DNA of 64,000 bases. It comes from Pseudomonas shirazensis. GTDB lineage: Bacteria; Pseudomonadota; Gammaproteobacteria; Pseudomonadales; Pseudomonadaceae. Made by a program: the position numbers and the translations under genes. Below are positions 43,824-53,042 of the stretch, piece by piece (the stretch's first letter is position 1; the number at the start of each line of letters is the position of its first letter). The notes beneath the pieces are model-generated. The model had not been told where the DNA came from and did not search any database. It saw only the letters and a list, made by a program, of their open reading frames with translations. The DNA lies in NCBI RefSeq assembly GCF_014268785.2, contig NZ_JABWRD020000001.1, forward strand, positions 881,001 to 945,000, in the 5' to 3' direction.

Positions 43824-44894
43824 TCACAGCCCTTCGAAGAATTGGTCGACCCGCGCCTGCGCTAGCTCTGCCAGGGTCGGCGGGTTCCAGCGTGGCTGCT
43901 TGTCCTTGTCGATGATCAGCGCGCGCACGCCCTCGATGATGTCGCCATGGGCGAACCACTGCCGGTCCAGGTGCAGCTCCATGGCAAAGCACGCCTCCAG
44001 GCCAAGTTTGCGCCCGCGCCGGAGCATCTCCAGGGTCACGGCCATGGCCAGCGGCGAGCGGCTTTGCAGCAGGTCGGCGGTGGCCAGCGCCCAGGCCTGG
44101 CTGTCGCCGATCCGCACCGTGCGCAGTTGTTCGATGATGCTGGCAAGGTCAGCCTGGGCGAAGTAGTGGTCGATCACCGGGCGCAGCTTGGCCAGCGGCG
44201 CGTCGGCCAGTACCTGGGTGCCGAGGCGGGCCAGGGCGCCCTGCAGGTCCTTGAGCGGATGCTGACCGAAGCTGAGCTGGTCCAGGGCCTGATCGAGCTG
44301 AGCGAGCCTGTCGCTGCTCAGGTACCAGTTGGCGAGGCCGCAATACAAGGCATCGGCCGCCTGGATCTGGCAGCCGCTGACGCCCAGGTAGGTGCCCAGT
44401 TCGCCCGGCACGCGCGACAGGAAGTAACTGCCGCCGACGTCCGGGAAGTAACCGATGGCGGTTTCCGGCATGCCCAGCCGGCTGCGCTCGGTAACCACGC
44501 GCAGATCGGCGCCTTGTGCCAGGCCCATGCCGCCGCCCAGCGTGAAGCCGTCCATCAACACCAGGGTCGGTTTGGGGTAGTGATGGATGCACAGGTCGAG
44601 GGCGTATTCCTCGACGAAGAACTCTTCATGCAGGCTGCTGCCGGCTTTGAAGCTGTCGTACAGCGAGCGGATATCACCGCCGGCGCAGAAGCCTTTTGGC
44701 CCTTCACCGCGCAGGACCACAGCCTGCACCTGCGGGTCGGCCGCCCAGGCGTCGAACGCCTGCTGCAGGCTGCGCACCATGTCCAGGGTCAGCGCGTTGA
44801 GCCCGGCCGGGCGATTCAAGGTGAGGTAGCCAATCTGATTGCGGACTTCAGCCAGCACATGATCGGTGGATGAAATTCGAGCGTGCGCGGTCAT
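43824..44894 (-). CDS. 3-hydroxyisobutyryl-CoA hydrolase (crotonase family)
   Basis: Crotonase-fold protein of 356 residues, too long for a plain enoyl-CoA hydratase and matching the HIBYL-CoA hydrolase subgroup. It contains the oxyanion motif [15 protein letters not shown], the segment [19 protein letters not shown], and [24 protein letters not shown], which holds the Glu and Asp of the hydrolase active site. It releases free 3-hydroxyisobutyrate in valine breakdown. It precedes the acyl-CoA dehydrogenase gene by 16 bp and is divergent from the porin. A dyad ATATGTC-N10-GACATAT lies about 80 bp upstream. Confidence 0.88.
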   Translation of the reverse strand: MTAHARISSTDHVLAEVRNQIGYLTLNRPAGLNALTLDMVRSLQQAFDAWAADPQVQAVVLRGEGPKGFCAGGDIRSLYDSFKAGSSLHEEFFVEEYALDLCIHHYPKPTLVLMDGFTLGGGMGLAQGADLRVVTERSRLGMPETAIGYFPDVGGSYFLSRVPGELGTYLGVSGCQIQAADALYCGLANWYLSSDRLAQLDQALDQLSFGQHPLKDLQGALARLGTQVLADAPLAKLRPVIDHYFAQADLASIIEQLRTVRIGDSQAWALATADLLQSRSPLAMAVTLEMLRRGRKLGLEACFAMELHLDRQWFAHGDIIEGVRALIIDKDKQPRWNPPTLAELAQARVDQFFEGL

Positions 44895-45234
44895 CGCGAT
44901 CTCCCTGCTTTGTTATTGATTTTCCAAGTGAAGTCTGGAGTGCACTGGAGGATCAAAGGATCCTGCCATGCAAATATGTCCTGCACAATCGACATATCTG
45001 CAGCAGCTGACTGCATGAATGTGCCATGTACCCGCTTTGTGCACCCCGCCTTGCGAGTGAGTTACTGCCACTTTAGCCGAGTGCGCCCCAAGGAGCGGGT
45101 CGTAGTGCTTGTAGGTGCAAGCCGCTCGGCACCGGCCAAGGAACTGGCCAATCGCCGCCAAGGCAGCGTAGGGCCGCGTGCGTGGGCTTTCGATAATCGC
45201 CTGGACACCTGTCCAACCGATTGCGGAGCGCGTC
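44895..45234. other. 340-bp divergent intergenic region with a dyad operator candidate
   Basis: I see no gene here. A perfect dyad ATATGTC-N10-GACATAT at 44974-44997 lies 80-103 bp upstream of the hydrolase gene and could bind a regulator of the valine-catabolism pair. Small hairpins such as GCTTGTAGGTGCAAGC near 45108 also occur. Promoters of the porin gene and of the valine pair should lie here. Open frames across it on both strands look like chance. Confidence 0.5.
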
Positions 45235-46419
45235 ATGCACAACAACAATAACAACTCCCACCGTCGTATCATGCCGCTACTTGGCGGCCTTGCCAGCCTG
45301 GCCTTGGCCCCGTTGGCGGGGGCCGAGATCATGCTCTACGACAAGGACCAGACCACCTTTTCCACCGACGGCTACATCAACGCCTTCTACGTCAACAGCG
45401 ATATCGATCGCGCCGGCGAGCAATATGATCGGCGCCAGTCACGGGTGAAAATGGGCTTTCTGCCCAATACCCTTGGTTTCAACATGACGCGCCAGATCGA
45501 CGATCTCAAGCTGGGTGGACGTGCCTCGTTCTGGGTCAGCATCAACGACAGTGAAACCAACGGCACCGACACCGCCATCGATGTCCGCCAGTTCTACGGC
45601 ACGGTGGCCAACCCGGAGTGGGGCGAGGTGTTGATCGGCAAAGACTTCGGTTTGTTTGCCCGCTCCAACATCCTCCTCGATGAACTGCTCACTGGCTACG
45701 GCCAGGTCAGCGACACTCTTGGCCTGGTTGACGGCGGCGGGGTCTCGTTCGGCAACATCGGCAGCGGCTATCCCTATCCTTTCCCGACCTCGCAGATCAC
45801 CTACCGCACACCGGTAATGGAAGGCCTGCGCGTGGCCGTGGGGATCATGGACCCGGTCGACACCAACGACGACAGCGCGGTCGGCAAGGCCTATCAGGAG
45901 AATCCGCGCACCGAGAGCGAGATCACCTACCAGTTCGATCTGGGCGGCGCGAAGATCTACAGCTGGCTCAACGGCAGTTACCAGACCTCCGACAACACCG
46001 ACAGCAACGTCGACTCGGTGACTTCCAAAGGTCTTGGCTACGGCGTACAAGCCAAGATGGGTGCGTTCTCGCTGACAGGCTCGGGCTTCAGCGCCAAGGG
46101 CATCAACCCGTTCTTCACCAACAATGCTGGCGAGGCGACCCTGCGTGAGGTCGACAGCCAGGGTTATCTGGTGCAGGGCTCGTACACCTTTGGCAAAAAC
46201 CGCCTGGCGCTGTCGTATGGCAAGACCAAGGATGACGGCAACGGTGCAGTGAACACTGGCGCCGACTATGAGACCCGCGGCATTGCCCTGTTTCGCGAAA
46301 TCAATGCCAACTTGAAACTGGTCGCCGAATACAACCAGTTCGAGATCGATGGCCACGAGGGCGATGCGCAAAACGAGGACACCGATACCTTGGCCCTGGG
46401 GGCTGTACTGACCTGGTAA
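45235..46419 (+). CDS. Outer-membrane porin (general Gram-negative porin fold)
   Basis: Exported beta-barrel protein of 394 residues with a signal peptide (to about residue 30, ending PLAGA). Alternating strands such as DGYINAFYVNSDI and SRVKMGFLPNTLGFNMTRQI lead to a C-terminal TLALGAVLTW with the terminal aromatic residue needed for barrel assembly. It resembles trimeric porins of beta- and gamma-proteobacteria rather than OprD. The substrate is unknown. I chose the ATG at 45235 (GGAG 9 bp upstream). It is monocistronic and divergent from the valine-catabolism genes. The N-terminal run MHNNNNNSHRR is unusually polar before the hydrophobic core. Confidence 0.87.
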   Translation: MHNNNNNSHRRIMPLLGGLASLALAPLAGAEIMLYDKDQTTFSTDGYINAFYVNSDIDRAGEQYDRRQSRVKMGFLPNTLGFNMTRQIDDLKLGGRASFWVSINDSETNGTDTAIDVRQFYGTVANPEWGEVLIGKDFGLFARSNILLDELLTGYGQVSDTLGLVDGGGVSFGNIGSGYPYPFPTSQITYRTPVMEGLRVAVGIMDPVDTNDDSAVGKAYQENPRTESEITYQFDLGGAKIYSWLNGSYQTSDNTDSNVDSVTSKGLGYGVQAKMGAFSLTGSGFSAKGINPFFTNNAGEATLREVDSQGYLVQGSYTFGKNRLALSYGKTKDDGNGAVNTGADYETRGIALFREINANLKLVAEYNQFEIDGHEGDAQNEDTDTLALGAVLTW

Positions 46420-46505
46420 GCGGGCGGCTGGCGCGGCGGCATGCCGCTGCAATACGCTGGGGCATTTGTTGTATGCTCACAGGCATTGCCAGGAGATGCC
46501 GCGCC

Positions 46506-47042
46506 ATGTTCACCAGTCTGCTGACGTTTCTGATCACCCTTGCCGCCATGGAAGGCGTTGCCTATCTGGCCCACAAGTACATCATGCATGGCTTTGGCTG
46601 GGGCTGGCACCGCTCGCATCACGAGCCACGCCACGGTGTGTTCGAAAAGAACGACCTGTACGCCGTAGTGTTTGCCGGGCTGGCCATCACCCTGATTGCG
46701 TTGGGCACTGCCGGCTGGTATCCACTGCAGTGGATCGGTGCCGGCATGACCGGCTATGGCCTGCTCTACTTCATCGCTCATGACGGCCTGGTGCACCGGC
46801 GCTGGCCGCTGCGGATCGTGCCGCGCCATGGCTACCTCAAGCGCCTGTACCAGGCCCACCTGATGCACCATGCGGTGCAGGGCAAGGACGGCTGCGTGTC
46901 GTTTGGTTTTCTCTACTCGCCTACGATTGAGCAGTTGAAGGCGCAGCTGCGTGCGCGTCATGGTGGACCGTTGCGCGAGCAGCGAGTGGACGCTGCCAAA
47001 GCTGCAGCGCCCGTGGCGGATAGCGACGCCAGCCGCGGCTGA
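46506..47042 (+). CDS. crtZ: Beta-carotene 3-hydroxylase CrtZ
   Basis: Membrane di-iron hydroxylase of 178 residues (Pantoea CrtZ is about 175). It adds the 3- and 3'-hydroxyl groups that convert beta-carotene to zeaxanthin. The four His boxes are present: HKYIMH, HRSHH, HDGLVH and HLMHH, with hydrophobic stretches between them. I used the ATG at 46506, which has a GGAG site; an in-frame start at 46473 is less likely. It is convergent with crtB and overlaps its 3' end by 122 bp. Confidence 0.93.
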   Translation: MFTSLLTFLITLAAMEGVAYLAHKYIMHGFGWGWHRSHHEPRHGVFEKNDLYAVVFAGLAITLIALGTAGWYPLQWIGAGMTGYGLLYFIAHDGLVHRRWPLRIVPRHGYLKRLYQAHLMHHAVQGKDGCVSFGFLYSPTIEQLKAQLRARHGGPLREQRVDAAKAAAPVADSDASRG

Positions 47043-47913
47043 GAGCCTGCCACAGGCCACTGGCAACGGCGGCGAGTTTCTCCCCCTTGCTGGTCGAAAG
47101 GCGCCCGTCCCAGGCGGCATCACCCGCCGCCAGAATCTTCAGGCCGATGCGCCGATACACCGAACCCGCTGTTGCCACAGCCCATGCTGAACGCCAGGGC
47201 AGGGCGCTCAAACCAGCCTGGGCGCTGGCATAGTAGGGCTCTGCCTGCTCCACCAGACGTGTGCCCATGCGCGCCACGGCAGTACGGTGGCGTGGTTCGG
47301 CAAGCTGTTCGGCAGTGATCGCAAACTCGTCCAGCCAGACTTGCGGCAGATAGCAGCGGCCAACCTTGGCATCATCGACGATATCCCGGGCAATATTGGT
47401 CAGTTGCATGGCCAGGCCAAGGTCGCAGGCGCGATCAAGCACGGCGTCATCGCGTACGCCCATGACCCGCGCCATCATCAGGCCGACCACGCCGGCCACG
47501 TGGTAGCAATAACCCAGTGTTTGCTCTAGCGTCTGGTAGCGCTGGCCGGCAACGTCCTGCTCAAACCCCGCCAGCAGGTCGAACGCTTCTGCCTGCGGTA
47601 CACCATGGCGCCGGGCAACTTCGCGCAGTGCAGCAAAGGCGGGGTCGGTGACCGGCTGATCGGCGCAGGCAGCTGCGGTTTGCTGATACAGGCCGGCCAA
47701 ACGCTGGCGGGCTTCCTCAGTCTCCAGCACGCTAGCCTGATGGCCGGCTTGCTGGCCGTCGATCACGTCGTCGCAGTGTCGGCACCAGGCGTACAACAGC
47801 ACTGCGCTGCGGCGGGTGACCGGGTCGAACAGGCGCGAGGCCGCAGCGAAGCTTTTCGAGCCGACGGCGATGCTGTGTTCGGCGTGGGCGAGCAGTTGCT
47901 CATCGCCACTCAT
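46921..47913 (-). CDS. crtB: Phytoene synthase CrtB
   Basis: Prenyl synthase of 330 residues that couples two geranylgeranyl-PP molecules to phytoene. Key motifs are FDPVTRRSAVLLYAWCRHCDDVID (first Asp-rich region) and ARDIVDDAKVGRCYLP (second). It is slightly longer than Pantoea CrtB, with a C-terminal Ala/Arg-rich tail of about 20 residues (ending APSTAQS). This tail is encoded in the part that overlaps crtZ on the opposite strand. Its start overlaps crtI by 4 bp. It is the last gene of idi-crtX-crtY-crtI-crtB. Confidence 0.93.
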   Translation of the reverse strand: MSGDEQLLAHAEHSIAVGSKSFAAASRLFDPVTRRSAVLLYAWCRHCDDVIDGQQAGHQASVLETEEARQRLAGLYQQTAAACADQPVTDPAFAALREVARRHGVPQAEAFDLLAGFEQDVAGQRYQTLEQTLGYCYHVAGVVGLMMARVMGVRDDAVLDRACDLGLAMQLTNIARDIVDDAKVGRCYLPQVWLDEFAITAEQLAEPRHRTAVARMGTRLVEQAEPYYASAQAGLSALPWRSAWAVATAGSVYRRIGLKILAAGDAAWDGRLSTSKGEKLAAVASGLWQALSRGWRRYPPRALQLWQRPLAARATVHHDAHAAAPSTAQS

Positions 47914-49400
47914 CGCTGCAGATCCTCGAGCATCAAGCCTGCGGTGGCCTTGGCCGAGCCGATCACGCCTGGCACGCCAGCGCCTGGGTGGGTGCCGGCG
48001 CCGACCAGGTAGAGGTTGCTCACCTGGGCATCACGGTTATGCGGGCGGAACCATGCACTCTGGGTCAACACCGGCTCCAGCGAGAACGCCGAGCCCAGGT
48101 GGGCGTTGAGCTCGTCACGAAAATCTACCGGGGTGAAGCTGCGGCAAGTGACCAGGTCTTCGCGCAGCCCAGGGATGTAATAGCGCTCGAGGTAATCGAG
48201 GATTTTCTCCTGGTAGCGTGGGCCTTCGACCGCCCAATCGACTGGCGCGTTGCCCAGGTGCGGCACTGGCGCGAGCACGTAATGGCTGGAGCAGCCGTCC
48301 GGCGCCATGTCCGGGTCGGTCGCGCAGGGCGAGTGCAGATACAGCGAGAAGTCTTCCGGCAGGTTGGGGCCGTTGAAGATTTCCTGCACCAGCTCACGGT
48401 AGCGCGGGCCGAAGCAAACCGTATGGTGACGCAGCTGCGGCTGCCGGCGCTTGAGGCCGAAATGCACAACGAACAACGAGTTGCTGAAGCGCTTGCTTTT
48501 CAACCGGCGTGCTTCGGATTGACCGCGCCGGTGCGCGCCGAGCAGGTCGGCGTAGGTATGCACCACGTCGGCGTTGGAGGCGATCGCATCGGCCGTCCAG
48601 TGGCGGCCGTCGCGGCTGCGCGCACCGATCAGGCGGTCGCCCTGGGTATCGAAGCTGACCACGTCGGCGTTCAGTTCGAGGGTGCCACCGAGGTCGGTGA
48701 ACAGCCGCGCCATGCCCTCGACCAGCGCGCCGGTGCCGCCTTTGGCAAACCACACGCCCCACTCACGCTCCAAGGCGTGGATCAAGGTGTAGATGGCTGA
48801 AGTGGCGAATGGATTGCCGCCCACCAGCAGGGCATGGAAGGAGAACACCTGGCGCAACTGCGGGTTGCGGATGTACTGTCCGACCATGCTGTAGACACTG
48901 CGCCAGGCCTGCAAACGGGCCAGTTGCGGGGCGGCATGGAGCATGTCGCGGAAGGTCAGGAACGGCACCGCACCAAGCTTGATATAGCCCTCTTCGAGGA
49001 CTGCTCGGGAGTACTTCAAAAAGCTCTGATAGCCGGCGACATCGGCCGGCTCCATGGCGTGGATCTGCTGCTCGAGCTCGGCTTGATCGTTGCTGTAGTC
49101 GAACTGCGTGCCGTCTTCCCAGCACAGCCGGTAGAACGGCGCGACCGGCAGCAGCTCGACGTAATCGGCCATCGGCTTGCCGGCCAGCTCGAACAGCGCT
49201 TCGATCGCGGTCGGGTCGGTGATCACCGTCGGGCCGGCGTCAAAGGTATAGCCCTGGTCGTGGTAGACGTAGGCACGCCCGCCCGGCAAGTCGCGACGCT
49301 CCAGCAACGTGGTGTGAATCCCGGCCGCTTGCAGGCGAATGGCCAATGCCAGGCCGCCGAGGCCTGCACCAATCACCAGCGCGGTTTTGCCTTGGGTCAT
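47910..49400 (-). CDS. crtI: Phytoene desaturase CrtI
   Basis: FAD-dependent desaturase of 496 residues that converts phytoene to lycopene in four steps. The N-terminal nucleotide-binding motif is VIGAGLGGLALAIRLQAAG. Family segments include LPGGRAYVYHDQGYTFDAGPTVI, and the C-terminal GAGTHPGAGVPGVIGSAKATA is the bacterial CrtI signature. It overlaps crtY and crtB by 4 bp each, indicating tight co-translation. Confidence 0.95.
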   Translation of the reverse strand: MTQGKTALVIGAGLGGLALAIRLQAAGIHTTLLERRDLPGGRAYVYHDQGYTFDAGPTVITDPTAIEALFELAGKPMADYVELLPVAPFYRLCWEDGTQFDYSNDQAELEQQIHAMEPADVAGYQSFLKYSRAVLEEGYIKLGAVPFLTFRDMLHAAPQLARLQAWRSVYSMVGQYIRNPQLRQVFSFHALLVGGNPFATSAIYTLIHALEREWGVWFAKGGTGALVEGMARLFTDLGGTLELNADVVSFDTQGDRLIGARSRDGRHWTADAIASNADVVHTYADLLGAHRRGQSEARRLKSKRFSNSLFVVHFGLKRRQPQLRHHTVCFGPRYRELVQEIFNGPNLPEDFSLYLHSPCATDPDMAPDGCSSHYVLAPVPHLGNAPVDWAVEGPRYQEKILDYLERYYIPGLREDLVTCRSFTPVDFRDELNAHLGSAFSLEPVLTQSAWFRPHNRDAQVSNLYLVGAGTHPGAGVPGVIGSAKATAGLMLEDLQR

Positions 49401-50563
49401 GACTGCTCCTTGAAATGCTGTGGAGAATGGCGCAACGCCGCCCGTAGCGCTTGGCCGACGGGGACTGGCGGTTTGCCCGAAAGAATGCGCAGGCGATCAG
49501 CCGCAGAGCTTTGGCCTGCATAAAAACGTGCGATCAAGCCTTCCGGCAGGCGATAGAAGCGCTGCATGACCTGCCAGCGCTGCTGCGCGCTGCCAGCCAG
49601 GAACAGCATGCGATTGAGCAGCCGATAAAAGCCCTGGCCGCGCCAGCGCTGTGCTAGATACGTGCCTATCGCCCGGTGCAGTTGCGCACTGCTGTCAAAC
49701 GGCTGCGTTGCCAGCCAGTCGGCCAGGCGCACCGCCTCCGGCAGTGAATAACCGGTCGTACAGTGGCACAGCCCGGCGCGTAGCCCGGATGAGACCTGGC
49801 CGTGCTGCTGCGCCCACCAGGCCGGAAAGTCTTCTGCCAGGGTGATCGGCAAGTCGCCTTGTTCTTCGCGCAGGCACTCGGCGACCCGCCAACCGTGCTG
49901 ACGCAGATAGTCATCGATATTGCTGCGCAACAGCGCTGCAACTGGCGGGCTGTGGTCGACGTAGTGGGTGTCCTCGATCAGCAGGGTATCGGCGCTGAAC
50001 GGCAACACGTAGACAAAGCGGTAACCGTTGCCCTGGGCGACTCGGGCATCCATCAGGATCGGTGCTTGCAAGCCGTGGGGCTGCTCAAGCCGCAGCACCT
50101 GGCCTAGAAACGCCTGGCGGCCAAGCACCCGGTGCGGGCTGGCCTCGGCGCCACGGCCATCGATGGTGACCCGCGCCTGCAGCACCTCGCCGCTGGCCAG
50201 GGTGACCTGCTCCGGCGCAAGCGAGGTGATCTCGCAGCCGGTACGCAGTGCCGGCCCCAAGGCCTGGGTGATGACCTCGGCAAAGCGCTCGCTGGTGATG
50301 CTCGCATAGCCACTGGCCAGGCGCCGCGACAAGTGCGGGAAGTGCACGTGGTAGGCCGGCCAGCGCTTGACCACCAACGGCTCCAGCCAACGCTGCTGGG
50401 CGGGCGTAAGGTCGGCATCATGGAACGACCAGGTATGGTTGCCACCCAGGCTGGCGTCACGCTCAAGGCACAGCAGTTTCAGCTCAGGCCGCAGTTGGCT
50501 CAGGCGCCAGGCGATCAGGCCATTGGCCAGGCCGCCACCGGCAAGGATCAGGTCGTAATGCAT
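49397..50563 (-). CDS. crtY: Lycopene beta-cyclase CrtY
   Basis: Flavoprotein cyclase of 388 residues that forms both beta-ionone rings of beta-carotene. The FAD motif [18 protein letters not shown] opens the protein, followed by family segments HTWSFHDADL, RVTIDGRGAE and YVLPFSADTLLIEDTHY. I chose the ATG at 50563 at the start of the fold; the open frame extends further upstream into crtX, but that part is not family-like. The start overlaps the crtX stop by 16 bp and the end overlaps crtI by 4 bp. Confidence 0.94.
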   Translation of the reverse strand: MHYDLILAGGGLANGLIAWRLSQLRPELKLLCLERDASLGGNHTWSFHDADLTPAQQRWLEPLVVKRWPAYHVHFPHLSRRLASGYASITSERFAEVITQALGPALRTGCEITSLAPEQVTLASGEVLQARVTIDGRGAEASPHRVLGRQAFLGQVLRLEQPHGLQAPILMDARVAQGNGYRFVYVLPFSADTLLIEDTHYVDHSPPVAALLRSNIDDYLRQHGWRVAECLREEQGDLPITLAEDFPAWWAQQHGQVSSGLRAGLCHCTTGYSLPEAVRLADWLATQPFDSSAQLHRAIGTYLAQRWRGQGFYRLLNRMLFLAGSAQQRWQVMQRFYRLPEGLIARFYAGQSSAADRLRILSGKPPVPVGQALRAALRHSPQHFKEQS

Positions 50564-51834
50564 GGTGAGTTCTCTGCCAGTATCGGTTGTTGACTGCGCA
50601 GTGCAGCCTCGACGATGTCCGCCGCCTTGGCCACGCCACCGGCTGTGGCCAGTTCGCGCTGCAGCGCAGTCAGCCTGGGCAGCGGTTCGCGCAGCAGGTG
50701 GGCGAGGGCGCTGCGGATGGCGCTGACACTGGCCCGTCGCGACAGCGCCACGCCCAGACGATGATAGGCAACCCGCGCCGCCACGCCCGGCTGATCGAAT
50801 GCAATCGGCATGACCAACAGCGGCGTGGCCGCGGCGATGGCATCCAGCACGGTGTTCAGGCCGCCATGGCTGATGACCACGTCGGCGCGGCGCACCGCCC
50901 ATTGCTGGGGTGCGAAGTCGGTCACGAAAGTAGCGCCCTGTTGCCGCAACTGCGCTTGCTGAGCGTGATCGAGGCCGCCGCAGTGGGCGATCAGCAGCTG
51001 CACATCCAGCGTCTGACAGGCCTGGCTGATCTTGCTGAACAACTCGAAGCGATGGCCCTGCAGGGTGCCCAGGCTGGCAAACACCAGTGGCCGCGCCGGA
51101 TCCAGGGGCCAGTCGGCGGCGTCCTGCTGCGCCGCCACCCGCAGCGGCCCGACGGCATGAAAGTGCGCCGGCAACGCCTGGCGCGGGAAATCAAAGCTGG
51201 GCACGGTCTGGCTGATTTGCGCCAGCGGCGACAGCCAGTCATGCAAACCCTCACGTTCGACCAGGCCATGTTCGCGGCAGGCTTGGCGCAGCACGCGCCC
51301 CAGTGGCTGCATCAACCAGTCGAAGACCTCGGTGCTGCCGCGGTACAGGCGCCGCTTGAAGCGGCTTTGGCCGTAGTCGAATGGCATCACCGGCAAGGGT
51401 ATGCCGGGTTCGCGGTTGATCGGCAGCGCGCAGGCGATGGATATCCAGGGAATACCCGCCACTTCCGCCGCCAGCGCCCCGGCCGGCTCCATCTGGTCAC
51501 AGAGCATGGCATCCACCTGCTGCGCAGCGAGCGCCTCGGGCAGGCAGGCGCAGAGCATCGCGCCGGTGCTCGCCAACTGGTCGATCAAACGGCGCAGATG
51601 CATCGGCCCACTGGGGATGGCGGCCAGGCGCAAGGTCTGTTCAAGATGGTCGTCGGCCAGCCGCCCGTGGCCAACCGCGACAAAGCCGATGCGTGGGTCG
51701 CTGAGCCAGCGCTGCGCGGCAGGTTGGTGAAAAAAACTCACGCGGTGGCCGCGCTCGACCAGCTCCCCGGCCAGCGCCTGCAAGGCCTGGAAATGGCTGG
51801 GGTAGGGCGGGGCGACCACCGCAAAGTGACTCAT
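50548..51834 (-). CDS. crtX: Zeaxanthin glucosyltransferase CrtX
   Basis: GT1-family glucosyltransferase of 428 residues that adds glucose to both hydroxyls of zeaxanthin, giving the diglucoside. The start [20 protein letters not shown] and the C-terminal donor-binding segment [27 protein letters not shown] are typical of CrtX. It sits between idi (4-bp overlap) and crtY, as in Pantoea clusters. Its presence predicts a glucosylated, more polar pigment located in the membrane. Confidence 0.92.
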   Translation of the reverse strand: MSHFAVVAPPYPSHFQALQALAGELVERGHRVSFFHQPAAQRWLSDPRIGFVAVGHGRLADDHLEQTLRLAAIPSGPMHLRRLIDQLASTGAMLCACLPEALAAQQVDAMLCDQMEPAGALAAEVAGIPWISIACALPINREPGIPLPVMPFDYGQSRFKRRLYRGSTEVFDWLMQPLGRVLRQACREHGLVEREGLHDWLSPLAQISQTVPSFDFPRQALPAHFHAVGPLRVAAQQDAADWPLDPARPLVFASLGTLQGHRFELFSKISQACQTLDVQLLIAHCGGLDHAQQAQLRQQGATFVTDFAPQQWAVRRADVVISHGGLNTVLDAIAAATPLLVMPIAFDQPGVAARVAYHRLGVALSRRASVSAIRSALAHLLREPLPRLTALQRELATAGGVAKAADIVEAALRSQQPILAENSPCITT

Positions 51835-52877
51835 GACAGGTCCAGCCCGGCCGCCAGCAAGCGCGCCCGACGCAGCGCTGCCAGGTCACGCGAGCCGGTG
51901 CAGAAGCACGCGACGCGCAGCTGGCGAATGATGATCTCGAAGTGCTCGACCACCGCCTCGGTCGACTCGGTGGCGGCCTGCAACACGCCGGCTGCCTGAC
52001 CGACCAGATCAGCGCCGAGGCGGATCGCCTTTGCCGCATCGATGCCGTCACGAATACCGCCGGAGGCGATCAGAACGCTATTGGGCAAGGCCCGGCGCAA
52101 TGTCTGCAGACACAGCGGCGTCGGAATGCCCCAGTCCGCGAAAGCCATGGCCACAGCGCGATCGGCGTGGGTGCTGGCACGCTCGGCTTCAACCGCTGCC
52201 CAGCTGGTGCCGCCGGTGCCGGCCACGTCGATCACCTGCACGCCGGCCGCGAGCAGGTCGCGGGCCACGCTCGGCGAGATCCCGGCGCCGACTTCTTTGA
52301 TGATCACTGGCACCGGCAGCGCTGCAGTCAGCGCCGAGATCTGCGCGAGCACGCCACGCCAGTCGCGGTCACCTTCGGGCTGCACTGCTTCCTGCAGCGG
52401 GTTGAGGTGGATGATCAAGGCGCTGGCTTCGAGCATATCGACGGCGCGTCGGGCCAGATCCAGGCCGTCGGCTTCGCGCAGTTGCGCCGCGCCAAGGTTG
52501 GCCAGCAGCGGGATATCCGGGGCCAGCCGGCGTAGCTCGCGGGTCAGGCCCTGGTCGTCGGCGCTGCGCAGGCTGACTCGCTGCGAGCCGACACCCATGG
52601 CAATCCCCAGCGCCTGCGCAGCCTCGGCCAGATGGCGGTTGATGCGTGTGGCGCGCTCGGCGCCACCGGTCATCGAGCTGATCAGCAGCGGCGCGCGCAA
52701 TGGCATACCCAGCAAGGAGCTGCTCAGGTCGATGCTGTCAAGGCACAGTTCAGGCAGGGCGCAGTGCTCGAAACGGACCGCGGCCCAGCCTGCATCGGCA
52801 TGCGCGGTGGTTTTATCTGCGCCCAATACGATGTCAAGATGATCGTCCTTGCGCTGGCTCAACACGCTTTTTTTCAT
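51831..52877 (-). CDS. fni: Type 2 isopentenyl-diphosphate delta-isomerase
   Basis: FMN- and NADPH-dependent isomerase of 348 residues that balances isopentenyl-PP and dimethylallyl-PP for carotenoid synthesis. It has the TIM-barrel features [22 protein letters not shown], the segment [11 protein letters not shown], the stretch [12 protein letters not shown] and a C-terminal [21 protein letters not shown]. The N-terminal RKDDHLDI is family-typical. It leads the idi-crtX-crtY-crtI-crtB operon; a GGAG site precedes the ATG. Type 2 isomerase in the cluster is shared with Pantoea-type carotenoid loci. Confidence 0.93.
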   Translation of the reverse strand: MKKSVLSQRKDDHLDIVLGADKTTAHADAGWAAVRFEHCALPELCLDSIDLSSSLLGMPLRAPLLISSMTGGAERATRINRHLAEAAQALGIAMGVGSQRVSLRSADDQGLTRELRRLAPDIPLLANLGAAQLREADGLDLARRAVDMLEASALIIHLNPLQEAVQPEGDRDWRGVLAQISALTAALPVPVIIKEVGAGISPSVARDLLAAGVQVIDVAGTGGTSWAAVEAERASTHADRAVAMAFADWGIPTPLCLQTLRRALPNSVLIASGGIRDGIDAAKAIRLGADLVGQAAGVLQAATESTEAVVEHFEIIIRQLRVACFCTGSRDLAALRRARLLAAGLDLS

Positions 52878-52925
52878 TCCGGCTCCGCTGGCAATGAATC
52901 ATTGGGTGAAAATCATGGCCTTACC

Positions 52926-52973
52926 TTGTACAACGCTAGTAGCTTTGTACAGCTATGCTGGGAAACAGTACAG
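52926..52973. promoter_or_regulatory. Repeated GTACA motifs in the divergent idi/crtE promoter region
   Basis: The 165-bp gap between fni and crtE holds TTGTACAA (52926-52933, palindrome), TTTGTACAG (52944-52952) and CAGTACAG (52966-52973), spaced 19 and 21 bp. Regular spacing in a divergent control region suggests an operator array; TGTACA-type sites are reminiscent of those bound by light-responsive MerR-type carotenoid regulators. No regulator gene lies in the cluster. Confidence 0.45.
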
Positions 52974-53042
52974 TTCTGGCAACGGCCCCTGATAGTCGTT
53001 CCGTCAACTCGCGGCCAAGACCGCACCACCGAAGAGGCCAGG

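Noticed and set aside
44883..45332. Open frames on both strands in the region before the porin gene
   Set aside because: Neither has a ribosome site with a protein-like translation. The region is better explained as divergent promoters.
50564..50902. N-terminal extension of crtY
   Set aside because: The open frame continues upstream inside crtX, but the FAD motif of CrtY starts right after the ATG at 50563 and the extension is an out-of-frame reading of crtX.
50587..51999. A 470-codon open frame on the plus strand inside the carotenoid cluster
   Set aside because: It is antisense to crtX, whose motifs are intact, and has no recognisable protein features.
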